DNA from: Bremia lactucae
Lineage: Eukaryota > Oomycota > Peronosporomycetes > Peronosporales > Peronosporaceae
DNA: 64,000 nucleotides
NCBI RefSeq assembly: GCF_004359215.1
Contig: NC_090620.1
Location: forward strand, 2,223,924-2,287,923
Direction: 5' to 3'
Below the pieces are notes generated by a model. The model did no database searches. It was not told the DNA's origin and saw only the letters and a list, made by a program, of their open reading frames with translations. The translations under genes and the position numbers were made by a program. Numbering within the stretch: the first letter of the stretch is position 1; each line of letters begins with the position of its first letter. Below are positions 22,594 to 33,877 of this stretch, piece by piece.

Positions 22594-23800
22594 TTATTCG
22601 GCGCAAGCCTCGTTCACGTGGGAAGGGTTCCGATAAGGCTTATGCAAGCCGACGCAGAACACTGGGTCTGTACGCAGCTTGCTTGGAAGGTTAAGCGTGT
22701 AAGCTAGGCCTTTCTTGGTCACGACCGTAAAAGGTCCAATAAAGCGCGCGCTCAATTTATTCTTGTAGACCGAAGAAACCAAGTTGATAGGTAGATTTTA
22801 AGCGTCTAAAAGGACTAGGCCTCCGACCGCATAAGAATTAATACAGCTTCTGCTTTTGGCATCTGCTTTATCTTTCTGTCTGTTTTGGCTATTAGCCATC
22901 TCGTCACGTACATGTCTTACGACACAAATCGTGTCGCGGAATTTTGCTTACTTGTTTCCAAATGGGCTGATATCAGCAAGCCTGCCGGCTAATTCTCTCC
23001 TACCAAGCCCTGAGCTACGTAGTGGTATTGTTAACGGAACGCGTGGGTGGGTGATACCATTATTATAGAACGGAGTGTAGCCTGTCGAGGCATTACTAAC
23101 TTTATTTAACGATTGGTGTCTGAGCACACACACTGCGTAAAATGTCTTCAATGACGCGATTGACACGTTCAGTCTGACCATCGGTGTGGATGGTCCGCTA
23201 TGGAGATGTCAAAAATGGTGTTAAGCACCCGGACAATCGATTTCCAGAATTTTTTTGTAAAATGGGGATCTCGATCGGAGACAATTGCCTCAGACAAATC
23301 GTGTTGTCGAAACACGCGATCGATGAACATCTATGTTGTACCTTCACATCAATCGTATCCAGCACAGCCGCTGAATGAGCCATTTTGCTAAATCGGTCAG
23401 CAAAGACCACTATGTCGTAGTTATCGACCTGAATCCTTTAATAGGCCGAAAACAAAATCCATACTAATGAACTCCAAACATCAGTGGGTACGGGTAGACT
23501 TGCCAGTGGTGCAGCAGTGTGAGCTGAAATTTTTACCCGTCGGAAAGTTTCGCATGTGCGAACGTATGTTCTGACCCATTTGTAAGCTTGAGTCGCCAAT
23601 AAATCTGGCTTACAGAGCCGTAGGTCTTTTCCCTACCGAGATGACCACCGAGGATAGTATCATGCGCCTCATCGAGGATTCGGTTCTTCAAATCCTCATA
23701 ATGAGGAACAACGATGCGCGAAGTATCCGCAGCAACTATGCAATGAAGCAACAGGTTGTTCCCGAGATAGACAATCGATTTAACCTTGCACACAAACGTG
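22594..23800 (-). pseudogene. Integrase of Gypsy family A, broken
   Basis: Zinc-binding N-domain at 23533-23793 (HLGREKTYGSVSQIYWR; a normal HHCC would follow), catalytic core pieces at 23198-23410 (MVFADRFSKMAHSAAV) and 22948-23181 (MVRLNVSIASLK...YAVC), and the C-terminal GPF/Y-type module at 22594-22782 (LSARFIGPFTVVTKKGLAYT). Frames differ between pieces. It would insert element DNA into the genome; this copy cannot. Confidence 0.8.
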
Positions 23801-24880
23801 CCGACAATTTAAAGCCCGATTCAGTGCTCTTTATAGCTCGTAGCAGAGCTACATACTGTTCATCCTGGGCGTAAGCCAAACGGATCAATTCAGTAATAGG
23901 CGACATTATAGTCGTAAAATGAGAGAGCTCATAATCCGGCCTGCATGATAGCGCATCCGCCAACGCATTCTGCTTGCCAGGCTTATACTTCACCTCGAAG
24001 TTGTATTTCGCGAAAAGGATAGCCATCCAGCCATTCTCTGTGAGCGATGGGGCGACTAAGTCGCAGTGCGTAACGACGCGTGATCTTTATATCACTAGCG
24101 GCTTAGAGCCTAACAGATGAGCTCTGAATTTTAAAAGAACATACTTCATTGCAAGTAACTCTTTGTCGTGAACTAAGCAGTTCTTTTCCGCAGCTTTAAG
24201 CTGTCTAGACTCGAACGGAAATTCACGTTCACGCCCCTCATCATCTGTTTGTAATAAAGCACTGCCAATGGCAAAATCCGATGCGTCACAGACGACACTG
24301 AAAGGCCAATTTGGATGTGGCAGTGCCAGAATCGAGGGGAATTAGATTATCCTTCACTGCTTGAAAGCATTATGCTCGATGCTAGTCGAGCTCTAATCCG
24401 TATCCTTCTTAAGGAAATTAGATAATGGTCTAGCCATATCAGCGTAATTTTTCGCTATATTTGTGTAAACAGTTGGTGAAACCCAACCACTAACGCAAAT
24501 CTTTTAGTTCTTAGAAACCGGCCAATCAACTATGGCTTATACCTTATCGGGATCCGCTTTAAGGCTTCGCGTCCCAATGAAGCACCCTAAGAAAGGAAAA
24601 TCTTGTGCGACAAAAATGCATTAGGATACATTGGCATAAAATTTATTTGTGCGCATACACTTGAGCACTGCTCGCAAATACGGTAAACTTTGACGTGCCA
24701 ATCACGTTACTCAGGGATATTACACCCTTGATGACTCGGCATTAGGCCTTCAATGCTTTCAGCATTCAGGGAATCAATATCACAACGAGTGTTAATCGAC
24801 GGAGTACGGGCTGTTCCACCTCCTTTTGCTGAGTCAGGCTCAAAATTAATGATTTCAACATTGGAGTTTATAAACTCAGA
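23736..24880 (-). pseudogene. Reverse transcriptase/RNase H of Gypsy family A, strongly degraded
   Basis: The RNase H end is clear at 23736-24026 (FEVKYKPGKQNALADALSCR). Above it, minus-strand reading still shows RNase H strands (SVVCDASDFAIGSALLQTDD near 24250-24300) and remnants of the RT connection domain, with many stops. The RT palm motif was not found intact. Confidence 0.6.
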
Positions 24881-24911
24881 TACTCCAATGTCTACACGCT
24901 GACAGATTTAG

Positions 24912-26290
24912 TCAGTGATTTGCGCCCATGGTGGTTTTGCTGATTATCAAAGTGGATTCATGACTCTCTAAAACTTTGCTAGGAACATTGCAAGTTGCAC
25001 CAAAGGTCTTAGACCTCCAACCGATCCATGGCTCAAAACGTGCAAGCCAGGCCATACCAAGGATAAGATCATATTTCGAATCCAATTCAAGGACGAGATA
25101 GCGTTCCATTTAATTTTTACACGGGAAAGACGTCGAGCATAATTCTTAGATATCCCAGAGTCAAATAAAATTGACCATGGCTCATCAAAGCCATTCACAG
25201 TCACCTGAGCGAATTCCAAGCCAGACTTGTACTCACGCCCCGTGCCATTACGCCCCGATCTAACTGAGGCTAGGTTTTGTTCACTTTCACCTCCTAGAAA
25301 ATCAACAGAGCCTAGGTCTCCCCCAGTAGGGCGCCCTGCACCTACTGGGTATCGACGTTTTCCCGCACCGTACCAAATTTCTGGTATAGGTCGGAATTGG
25401 TGCTCTTTCGAGCTTTACGCGTATTGCGTAGAGGACAGACCGGATATACTTTTTTCGTGCTTCCGCACATATAACATCTACTGATGTTCTAATGCTGTTC
25501 CACAGCTTGAAGAGCTTCTCCTCCTTCCTCAACGAGGCTCAAATTCATGGGTCCCGGTCGATTAGACGATACCGATGTGCTCGAAGAGCTTGTACGATAA
25601 ACAGGCGTGCTATCATGAGCAGATTTGACGACAGACTCAGCGCGTAGCGCTATGGCAACTGCCTCTTCGAAAGTAGCAGGATGGAGTCGGAATGATTCCG
25701 TTCGGGCAACGTCCACATTGAGACCCCTTATAAAGATTGTTACGACAATTGCTTCTAGCACTGGGTAGATGCAATGAGAGTTCTCAACTCCTAAACGTAG
25801 TCCCCAAGGGTTCGTTTACCCTGTCGAGTAGCTATGACGTGATCATGCGAAAAGTCTGATCAGGCGGTGCAAATATGATTGTCATTTGCTATTTCAGCGA
25901 ATCCCATGAGGGAAAAGCGTCGTTAATGTTTATGTTGCTGCACGACCCACTCCATGACTCTATCTCCGAGTTTGGAATATTGCCATAGCCACCTTTTGTC
26001 GTTCTGTTAAGAACAAGTCGGAGTCAATGGACACCTCCATCTGCTTAATCCAAAAAGGGAGGTTTTCTCGCTTTTTTCCTTCAAATGTCTTTACATTGAC
26101 AACTAGAAGGCAAGCCTTAGGCTCTGAACCAGGTACAGAAATATACCGAAATGGCATAGATGCCGCAAGGTGATCCTGAACCTGTTCGATCAGGGAGGAT
26201 TCATATCGCATGAAGGTTTTGAGCCTTGCATGCATAACTCTGGTCCCTGGGATATATAGAACTCTACATGTTTGATCCGTGTGCGTTGCG
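24912..26290 (-). pseudogene. Gag and protease of Gypsy family A, broken
   Basis: Gag pieces at 25960-26235 (MHARLKTFMRYESSLIEQVQ; LLVVNVKTFEGKKRENLPFW) and 25489-25761 (ATFEEAVAIALRAESVVKSA). The zinc knuckle area lies near 25450. The protease at 24912-25219 carries DSG (FDSGISKNYARR) and YDLILGMAWLARFEPWIG. Frames are broken between the pieces. It matches the plus-strand copy at 1.7-3.5 kb. Confidence 0.75.
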
Positions 26291-26589
26291 CCTCTGAAAG
26301 TTCTGGTAACTTTTTTAGTAAAGTCTTAGTCTTATTAATACTCAGGCGTTTATTGCCTTAGAGTGCTACCAGTTATTGGCAGCCGTGAAGGCATACCACG
26401 TGACGAGCTCATTGGCCTCTGAGATAAAAGAGAGCTATAGTCAGGACGACCACTGTCGCCTGCTGTTGGATCACTTCAGTAGACGAAAGGTTTCCCTCCG
26501 TCGCACCTGAAAGCTAACCTAAATAGCTTTAGCTACAGCCATGGCCTGTTATGGCATCAGCTGTTCCCTTGTGATCCCTTGAGAATCTA

Positions 26590-27800
26590 TGTGCCTCATT
26601 TCACAGATCTCAAGTTGATGATCCTTCACGAGCTGTATGATGCGCCATCTAGTGGGCATCTGGGCCGTGAAAAGACATTCTTACGAGTGTCAGAGGAATT
26701 TTGGTGGCCACATCTATATAGATGGGTAGCCAACTAAATTCGCTCTTGCGAACAGTGTCAGTGCATTAAGCCTGCACCGTCTAGCAGTGCGCCACTGAAG
26801 CCGCTCCGATTCCAACCAGCTGTTGGAAGTCAGTAAGTCTGGACTTCATGTTTGGCATGCCGCCCGATCATAAGGGTCGGACAGGGCTAGTCGTCTTTGT
26901 AGACAGACTAAGCAAGATGGTGCATTTAGCACCATGTAAGACATCGATCACAGGCAAGGAGGCAGCTCTCTTGTTCCTGGATCATGTTTACCGACTACAC
27001 GGGATGCCCGAGTCCATAGTATCGGACCGGGATCCACGTTTTACGTCTGGTTTTTGGCGACATGTGTTTGAGCTGCTTGGTAGCAAGCTCCACATGTCGA
27101 CCGCAGATCATCCCCAGACCGATGGCCAAACAGAACGTGCCAATCGGGTCGTGGCGGATGTCTTACGCACTATAGCAACTCCCAAAGAGTGGAGCAAGCA
27201 ATTGCCCTTTGTATAGTTCGCTATAAATAACAGTGTCCACGCCAGTACGGGTGAGGTACCGTTTTATATATACGGACAGCGTTATCCTCGGACGCCAATC
27301 TCGTTTGTGCGCAGCCCGAGTCTTAGTGGGGGAGGGCCCCTCACTATGCTCGGTGCGAAAGAGGGACATAGTTTCGTCAATATGACGATGAATCATGAGG
27401 GTATCATCTCAAAGACTGAAACTTGCCCTAGTGATCCTGCCCGTTAAGCAGTGGTCAATAAAACTACGCCTTATGACCGACCTCTTGGCGGTATCATAGG
27501 CGAGTTTGATGCTAAAAGCGTGAGCGAGGCTCAACGCTTTGAGGATGAGCGATTAGCCATCACACGTAAAGTCCATGATGCAATGGCAAGCACACAACAA
27601 GCAAAAAGAATATGTGGACCGATATGGTTGCAAAAATAATGAACGCTTAAAAGTGGGTAAGAAAGTACTATTAAGTACTGCTACCCTACCTAAAATGCTA
27701 TTTCTGTATTACCTGGAGGTACTACGAAGTTGTTGCCGCGTTTCATTGGGCCTTTTACGGTGGTAAAAGAGGCTGGAGACCTAAATTATAGGCTCACCCT
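26590..27800 (+). pseudogene. Integrase of Gypsy family C, broken
   Basis: Zinc-binding region near 26620-26760 (MILHELYDAPSSGHLGREKT; then CEQCQC). The core is open at 26848-27216, with MFGMPPDHKGRTGLVVFVDR, SDRDPRFTSGFWRHVFELLG and TADHPQTDGQTERANRV. The catalytic D-D-E spacing appears kept in this part. Downstream pieces at 27451-27766 show the helical tail (YDRPLGGIIGEFDAKSVSEA). Stops near 26736, 26833, 27214 and 27447 kill it. Confidence 0.82.
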
Positions 27801-28255
27801 TCCCCCGTATATGAAGATGCACCTCGTATTTACGTGGGTCGTTTGAAGCGGTATGTAGACCCAAATGAGGTCTTATACCCCCATTCGTCTAAGGAGATCG
27901 ATGGTGACGCCGATTGTGAGTCGAGCGTCGTTCGGATGAGGGGGACGGTGAAGGCGAAAGCTATCGGACCGATGCCTCGCACGACGAACAGGACTTGAAG
28001 AGCGAGGGACATCACGTGAGTAACGCGGATTCCTTAGCATTATCCTTTCAAAAAGGTCCAAGCGAGTCTTCAGGCGTTCATAACCCTGACGAGCTTTCGC
28101 TCGGAAATCAACGAGATCCGAGGTCAGTCGCTAAACTTGACCCTCGAGATCCGCAATACGTCGTTCAGCAGCGCTTAACGCATGTGTCTGAACGGACGAA
28201 AGTAAGGCAGCCGCAATTATTTGGGTGAGATCGCCACTCCTACGGAGCGCCGCCT

Positions 28256-28465
28256 GCATTGATGTATGCGGGTGGGAATCAACGCTTCCTTGTTGAAAAA
28301 TTGCTTGCCCACCGCTCCGTGAGGCAAGGGTATCAGATCCTCGTCCAATGGAAAGGTTACCCGAAGAGTTTTGGCTCTTGGCAACCGATCGATACCCTAC
28401 GTATTGATGTGCCCGGCTTGGTGGCTACCTATGAAAAGGAGCACCAGCTGAGGCCTCTTCGCTAG
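28256..28465 (+). pseudogene. Chromodomain of Gypsy family C pol
   Basis: Reads RFLVEKLLAHRSVRQGYQIL, then VQWKGYPKSFGSWQP and a final helix ending in HQLRPLR and TAG. The Y/V-W-KGY-SW-P pattern is that of chromodomains at the end of chromovirus integrases, which steer insertion to histone-marked chromatin. The aromatic cage is only partly typical. It is open in this copy but detached from an intact pol. Confidence 0.75.
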
Positions 28466-29161
28466 TCTCAATGGATTAGCAGAAGTAGCGTTGTGAGAAG
28501 AAACAGGGGGTACAGTACCGCCCATGATTTCTTTCACACGCAAGCGGGCGAAATTAATTCGCTGCGACCGCTGTTTCATCGCATCGGAATGCGGATGAAT
28601 GCGGCGCAGGAATTCCGCCTCGTATCGGTCGGGCGATTCATTTGAACGCAACACGACCGGGATCGGGAAAATACGCCCAAGCGTTTTTCCCTGAGCCTTC
28701 CATGATTTAAAAACGCCATAATAATTATGTGCGTCTACAAGAGCGCGCTCCAGGAATAACGCTCTTGGCCCGTTTAAACGAGGCCATTTAGATGGAGGTG
28801 GCATCTTTGGTATGTCGCTCGTCACATAGCCACGCTCAAAATGACTGGCTTGTGACACCGACTGAGCACGTTCACATGTCGTCGGCGGAGCTTTAGGCTC
28901 CGAATCCGATACGTCAGAACCATAATGAATTATGGCCTAAGCATAAGGTTGTGGTTATACCCACCGCAGAAGTGGCTGCGCCTTTTTGGGCAGCGCTCTT
29001 ATTACCTGTCGCTGCGCTATCCAGCGCAGACGACGAGACAGCATTCGTAAATGTTGCTGTCTCCATGTTGTGAGCATGAGAGAAGTTTGGATGGGCAATA
29101 ATGCCGCATCATCACTCCTCATGAGCTCGTTGTCCGCATTACTACAATGAGGTGACGGCAA
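28397..29161 (-). pseudogene. Opposite-strand ORF of Gypsy family C
   Basis: The minus strand is open for 153 codons at 28397-28858 and, in other frames, further up (28955-29161). It overlaps the chromodomain 3' end by 69 nt. The peptide is protein-like: SDIPKMPPPSKWPRLNGPRA, FLERALVDAHNYYGVFKSWK, FPIPVVLRSNESPDRYEAEF. It begins upstream of the first Met in the same frame (SDSEPKAPPTTCERAQ) and is broken by a stop near 28937. No known domain was recognised. It occupies the same place as the opposite-strand ORFs of families A and B. Confidence 0.5.
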
Positions 29162-29518
29162 CGGTGTCGACTCATTGTAGTCGACAATGAGCGGCGGATC
29201 AACATCCTCACTGTTAAAGAGGGATGGATCCTTTAGCCCTGTTAATGCGACAGCAGCAGTGGCTGTCGGCGTTCCGGCAAAGGCATTAGACGCAGTCGGC
29301 GAATAACGCGGCGCGTGCGCTTAGTGTGAGGTTGTGTGGGCGTCTTCGCAGACGACCCACCAACGTGGCCGCTTTTAGGTGGCATCTTTGGCGCCGTGAA
29401 TGGATACACAGGTCGCTAGAGTGGTTGAGTGTACTAGCGGCGCGTAAAGCTGCTCGCAATTTCTCGCTCCTCTATGACGAATTTAAAAATGTAAATTCGT
29501 TCTTAACGGGGGGGATGG

Positions 29519-30050
29519 TGTAACGGGCTAAAGTTGCCCTAATGTTACACAGTCCCCGTTAAGTACACTTGGTGTACTTAATGGGATGGTCAATTATTAA
29601 AATTATAGTAATTAGACCCAGCACTCGGGTGTGGTGCACATTTGTGACCAACCCTTGTGTATGTGATGCACATGGGTGCATTCACATTAGAAGGGATATC
29701 GCCTTGCATCATCCGTTACGCGAGGTATCTAGAAAGATACGCTCGCAATACATATTAAGTGTTATCTATAGAGACGACATTTTGATTGGTAAAAATAGGT
29801 ATTTATATTTTATACGATTGTATATAAATCAGTCTGAAAACTACTTCCTACTTGATAAGTGCGCACGAGGAGCCGGATTACCGCTCCCGTGACGACACTT
29901 AATCAAAGTACTTAGTGCGTTGGGTGAGGTCGCTAACGCGCCCACCACAGCTACCTCACTGCACGCAAGAGAAGCTGGTTAAACCGCTTCCTCTCTGTGC
30001 TAGGGTGTGTGTCTAAGTAGTGTGGCAGCATTACGACGTGCCCGCCTACG
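29519..30050 (+). repeat. LTR, Gypsy family C (3' LTR)
   Basis: Begins TGTAACGGGCTAAAGTTGCC and ends GTGCCCGCCTACG (consensus CTACA). Preceded by a polypurine tract, hence a 3' LTR. The first 31 bp hold a nested inverted repeat (TGTAAC...GTTACA with GGGC...GCCC inside). A second copy lies inverted at 39082-39634. Confidence 0.85.
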
Positions 30051-30416
30051 CCGAAGGTCATTCAAAGGATTATAACTTGGGACTGCATTAATATATTTAA
30101 TTTCCTACGTAACGATCTTCTATCTACTACTGAACTTATTATATTAATATCTAAGTAAGTATGGCGCCTCCATGGTCACCGCACAATCGTGTCTTTGAAC
30201 GATTGTCGGGGTTGATTTAGACTATAATCAACCAATCTATAGAGCAAATGTCTTATTGCATCAATAATACCGAATTTGGTATTATTGGAACTATTTAAGT
30301 CAAAATTAATACAGATAATAATTTTGTTCTTCTTTGTTTATTTCCTCTATTTAAATAATTAGTGTTATTCCTCTTATTGGAGATAATACTTATGTAACGT
30401 ACACCATGAAATCACA
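30051..30416 (-). repeat. Putative 3' LTR of Gypsy family B
   Basis: On the minus strand a purine tract AGAGAGGAGG is followed directly by TGTGATTTCATGGTGTACG, the expected junction with a 3' LTR. The region includes the palindrome CAATAATACCGAATTTGGTA...TTG near 30262-30287. No second copy is in the window, so the far end is uncertain. Confidence 0.45.
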
Positions 30417-30441
30417 CCTCCTCTCTTTGTAGTTTGCATTA

Positions 30442-32264
30442 TTGGTTTTAATCAAGATACCAATTTCATATTATGAATTTAATCAAAATACCGATTTTAT
30501 TTGCTGTGTTTTCATCAAAATACCGATTTTAATTGCATTACCAAAATCAAGATGGCGACGAATAAGTATGCGCGTGGTCCGCGAAGCCGCTAAGCTGGCA
30601 GCTGCACGGACGATCATTGTAGCTTTCAGTGAGGCAAATGTTACAGTGGACGCTAATGCGTCTACTGTAGGGGATACGTCACCTCCTACTCCCATCAAAG
30701 ATGACTGAAATTTGTCATCTTTGATGACATTGGGTGACTGGGACAAGTTACCTGCTACGCCAATTGTAGGTGACTGGACCAAGTCACCGGCATCGCCTGA
30801 CTCAGTGGCTACTGAAAAGGCCGCCGGATCACCAGGGGACGATTCTGGTAAATATTTGAGTTCTAACGTGACGACCAGGGAGGTGATGACGAGGTTGTTC
30901 AACTCGTTGGACCCTTTTGGTGAGGAGTCATCATTAAATGACTCCATGGGCGATGACCACTCTGGTGACGTTAGTGTGCGTCACCAGGAACTAAGTGGTC
31001 GCGAAAGGAAGAGTGTTGCTGGTAGTGCTAGTTTGCATCACCAGAAAAGGATTGATTCTAGAAATCGCTCCTAGGGCCAAATTAACGTTACCATGAGCCA
31101 ACACGAGAGGAGCTGCAATACGTTGCGGTTCGCTCCTGAAAAGAGGCTTTGGTAGCCCACTAAGAGAAACCTCATTTCATTAGTCTGGTATGACCAGCGA
31201 CCAAAATTATATTCCGTATTTCGACTCATTCAGGCTTAACAAGCCTGGTGATGATGAAACGGAATTCTTCATCGATGCGTTTTACCGGCATCGGTACACT
31301 TGCAAACGGGTAAAGGATGTTGAGCCTTTGTTCAAAGCTTAGACAGCTTTTGTACAGAATGAACAAAACATAGGTCGTGTGGTCTAGCTTGACAAGCTAA
31401 ACGCTTTCCGTGAACGGTTCGAGAAACAGACCGATGCACCGTTTGTCTAGAGAGGCAGGCATTCCTTGCCTCTCGTGGAGGGGCTCATGCCCACGAGGTT
31501 GTAAGGGTGCAGGTCATGCCCTTAACGAAGCATATTCCCTCAAAGATCCTCATTGGAAGACTCTCAACTATGACGAGATGCGTCAAGCGATTGAGAACCT
31601 CCAATCCTTTTACGAGCGCGGAAAGCGCTCTTCTCCGATGGACCTTTTGCCGAGGAGGATAAGTCTCGTCGTTCTGCAAGACGAAACCCGGAAAGTATGA
31701 AATCAGTTGGGACGACGTTCCCAACTATCAGGCGAGAGTGGGTACCCTCGCCAACGAGCGAGGTAACTCGTTCGAACCCCCTTTGCCTCACGGTGGTTCA
31801 AGAAAGCGCTTCTCACCACCTGAATCCATCAATGAATGAGGAGGGAGAGGAAATATCGGGTCCGCCCTCGCTTGGCGAACCCGAATCAATATCGTGATTT
31901 AGATCACACTTCTTACTATTTAAGGGAGTCTCTTGATCACGAGCGATCCCATCGCCTCGTGTTAGCGGTGACGGTCGATGATGTTTCTCGTGACCGGTTA
32001 AAAACTTGTGCGCAGATTGTGACTGAACAACTGGCGAACGAAAGGATACATCAGTCCCTCTAAAACGAGCTGTTGACAGCTCGTCAGAAGATCTCTTTCT
32101 TGGATGAAAGATTAAATCTTCTGGCTCAAGAGAACTAGACCCTGTTCCGAGACAATAAATCATTGGCTCGGAACCATAGGCTTTGGCGGGTGGCCCTTGA
32201 CCGTTCCGGTGTAATCCGGAATCATAAGAAGCCTCGTACCGATGGTACGGGCGGAGACGTGCTT
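30442..32264 (+). pseudogene. Opposite-strand ORF of Gypsy family B, copy 1
   Basis: The plus strand reads as a long protein against pol. 30442-31074 is one frame with a single TGA (30706): KLAAARTIIVAFSEANVTVD, then an acidic Ser/Thr region with LGDWDKLPATPIVGDWTKSP. A frameshift leads to MTSDQNYIPYFDSFRLNKPG at 31190, then ELNAFRERF-type helices, YDEMRQAIENLQSFYERGKR near 31570, and a C-terminal coiled coil (NELLTARQKISFLDERLNLL near 32065). It is homologous to 36047-37260. It overlaps integrase tail and chromodomain codons on the other strand. No known domain; function unknown. Confidence 0.6.
31707..31777 (-). pseudogene. Chromodomain of Gypsy family B pol, copy 1
   Basis: The minus strand reads TSYLARWRGYPLSPDSWERR, the YLVRWxGY...SWEP core of a chromodomain, followed closely by a stop. 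On the plus strand the same bases read as part of the opposite-strand protein (PNYQARVGTLANERGNSFEP). The corresponding place in copy 2 is near 36725-36800. Confidence 0.7.
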
Positions 32265-32329
32265 TGGTAGGTTTACCGTAGACAGTAGGACTAGGTCATT
32301 AATTTTACATAAAAGCATGTTTGCTCTTC

Positions 32330-33396
32330 CATTTTTGTTAGAGTTTTGTTTCTGTCGGCCAACCGCATTAGCGATGGACTACTGGACGAAAACCGACCAC
32401 TGTTCTCTAGCCAGCAGGAAATCACCTGCTGATACGGTTATACTTTTGTTTACAGTGCGACCGGCTCGCACTGCGGAGATATTAAGTATTGAGAGTATTA
32501 TCATTTTCATTATTAGTATTGTTTTTGATGCTACCTCTTTCAACATCGTTGTCTAAGTTGGTAATAGCACTGTTGTTATTACTGAGTTTTTCCACTTCAA
32601 TGTTTGTTAACTCGATATTGGTATCCTTCGCATTGACCTCAGGGGCTAATGCGTGATTATCAAGAGCTAGAAGGTTCACTGCTCGAGCGAGTCCCTCCCC
32701 CCTTAAATAAGAGTTACTTTCAAACAGGGTAGGTATATGAGGGTGGCGTAAGCCATTCACGAAAAACGGTGTATGCTTTGTAGAAGCGTGCACTGAATTA
32801 TGGATGGCAAATTCTACCATCGGCAAAAAATCGCTCCAACTCTTAAAAGAGTTGACGTATCCGCGAAGTATCTCTTCCAAAATACGGTTTGCCCCCTCCG
32901 TCTGACTATCTGTTACAGGATGATCAAAAGTTGACATTTTTAACTGTTTCAAATGATTTGAACATATTTGCCAAAATTCCGCCGAAAATCTAGAGTCTCG
33001 ATCTGAGACAAATTCACAGGGTAACCCATGGAGTCTAAATTTCGGTAATCTTGCTTCGCCAGCAAGGCTCTCAACAGGCAGACGTGTTGAGAGAACAAGG
33101 CGCTAAACAGTTGGTATTGTTCAGACAGCAACAATCACATGCCGTCGCTGGCTGATTGGCGCATGCACGTCGCCAAAAAGTTTGACTCATAATTTCCTGT
33201 ACAAATTGATTTAATAGCCTGACTCCAAAACCAACCAACGGAGGCGCGCTATGTTAGCTAAGGCTGGTCAGAACTTACTATTAAAGTGCATTGGCATAAG
33301 CTAGCCTGACTGCATGACTGGCAGACAAAAGTCGGTCATAGTGATCCGTGGTCCCGAGTGGAAGGTCCATCGCCCAACGGTAAAAGGTACGCCAGG
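32330..33396 (-). pseudogene. Integrase of Gypsy family B, copy 1
   Basis: Core end and C-terminal part are open at 32482-32952: STFDHPVTDSQTEGANRILE, then SWSDFLPMVEFAIHNSVHAS, then a Ser/Asn-rich tail. Another piece at 32949-33134 includes the segment before it (NLDSMGYPVNLSQIETLDFR), where the second catalytic Asp region should be. The zinc-binding N-domain is degraded. Detached from RT by the inserted LTR. Confidence 0.75.
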
Positions 33397-33877
33397 TGTA
33401 ATGGGGCACATATCGGTTGGTGAACCGTTGTTGTGGTAATTTACTTTATGAACAAAATACTTTTTTGTTCAATTTAAAATTAGATAATTACTAAAATCCC
33501 ATTTTTATGTGTAACAGATGTGGCAGCCGTCAGATAGGAATTTGGCGGCTGAAATCTTTTTTAAATTAGCTAGGGTGAGGTTAAAGATTTGATTAGATAA
33601 AAAAGTTCAGTTCCTCTTTTGATATTAAAGCGTCTGGTGCCTTCCTCAGGCTTGCGCATTGATCTGTAAGAGAAAAAAGCCTATACAAAGTACATACTCT
33701 TGGGCACTAGTTGCCACTTGGTTCTACAAACCCTGAATCCCTTGATCTAGGATTCATTAAACTGTAATAGCTTCTACGACTCCCTGAATTGTTAAACCCA
33801 ATTGTTCTATAGCACTAAGAGACTCTCTACGTCTAAAAGTCTTCCTCTGACTTTAGGAGCGCGGAAGCTCCGCTACA
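33397..33877 (+). repeat. Solo LTR, family A, inside Gypsy family B
   Basis: 481 bp with canonical ends TGTAATGGGG and CTCCGCTACA, collinear with 1174-1660. It lies between the RNase H and integrase regions of the family B element and is in the opposite orientation. Flanking pentamers CCAGG and CGTTG do not match. No internal family A sequence adjoins it. Confidence 0.85.

Larger units (their letters stand above)
20811..26340 (-). mobile_element. Gypsy family A element, 5' end missing
   Basis: Minus-strand chromovirus-like element. Reading from high to low coordinates: gag (26.3-25.2 kb), protease (25.2-24.9 kb), degraded RT and RNase H (24.8-23.75 kb), integrase (23.8-22.6 kb), a region with an opposite-strand ORF (22.5-21.4 kb), polypurine tract AGGAGAGGA (21281-21273) and 3' LTR (21272-20811). 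No 5' LTR is present; the copy ends near 26340 against plus-strand pol of family C. Many stops make it inactive. Its gag-pro matches the plus-strand fragment at 1.7-3.5 kb. Confidence 0.85.
26345..30050 (+). mobile_element. Gypsy family C element, 5' part missing
   Basis: Plus-strand chromovirus remnant holding the end of RNase H/linker, integrase (26.59-27.8 kb), a C-terminal chromodomain (28.26-28.47 kb), an opposite-strand ORF region (28.4-29.3 kb), a polypurine tract (AACGGGGGGGATGG, 29505-29518) and the 3' LTR (29519-30050). gag, protease and RT are lost; the left end abuts the family A element near 26340. Several stops interrupt pol. Confidence 0.85.

Noticed and set aside
22856..23068. 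Plus-strand ORF starting MASALSFCLFWLLAISSRTC, looks like a signal peptide (possible secreted effector)
   Set aside because: It lies on the opposite strand of the family A integrase, has no RXLR or CRN motif, and the hydrophobic start is explained by antisense reading of integrase codons.
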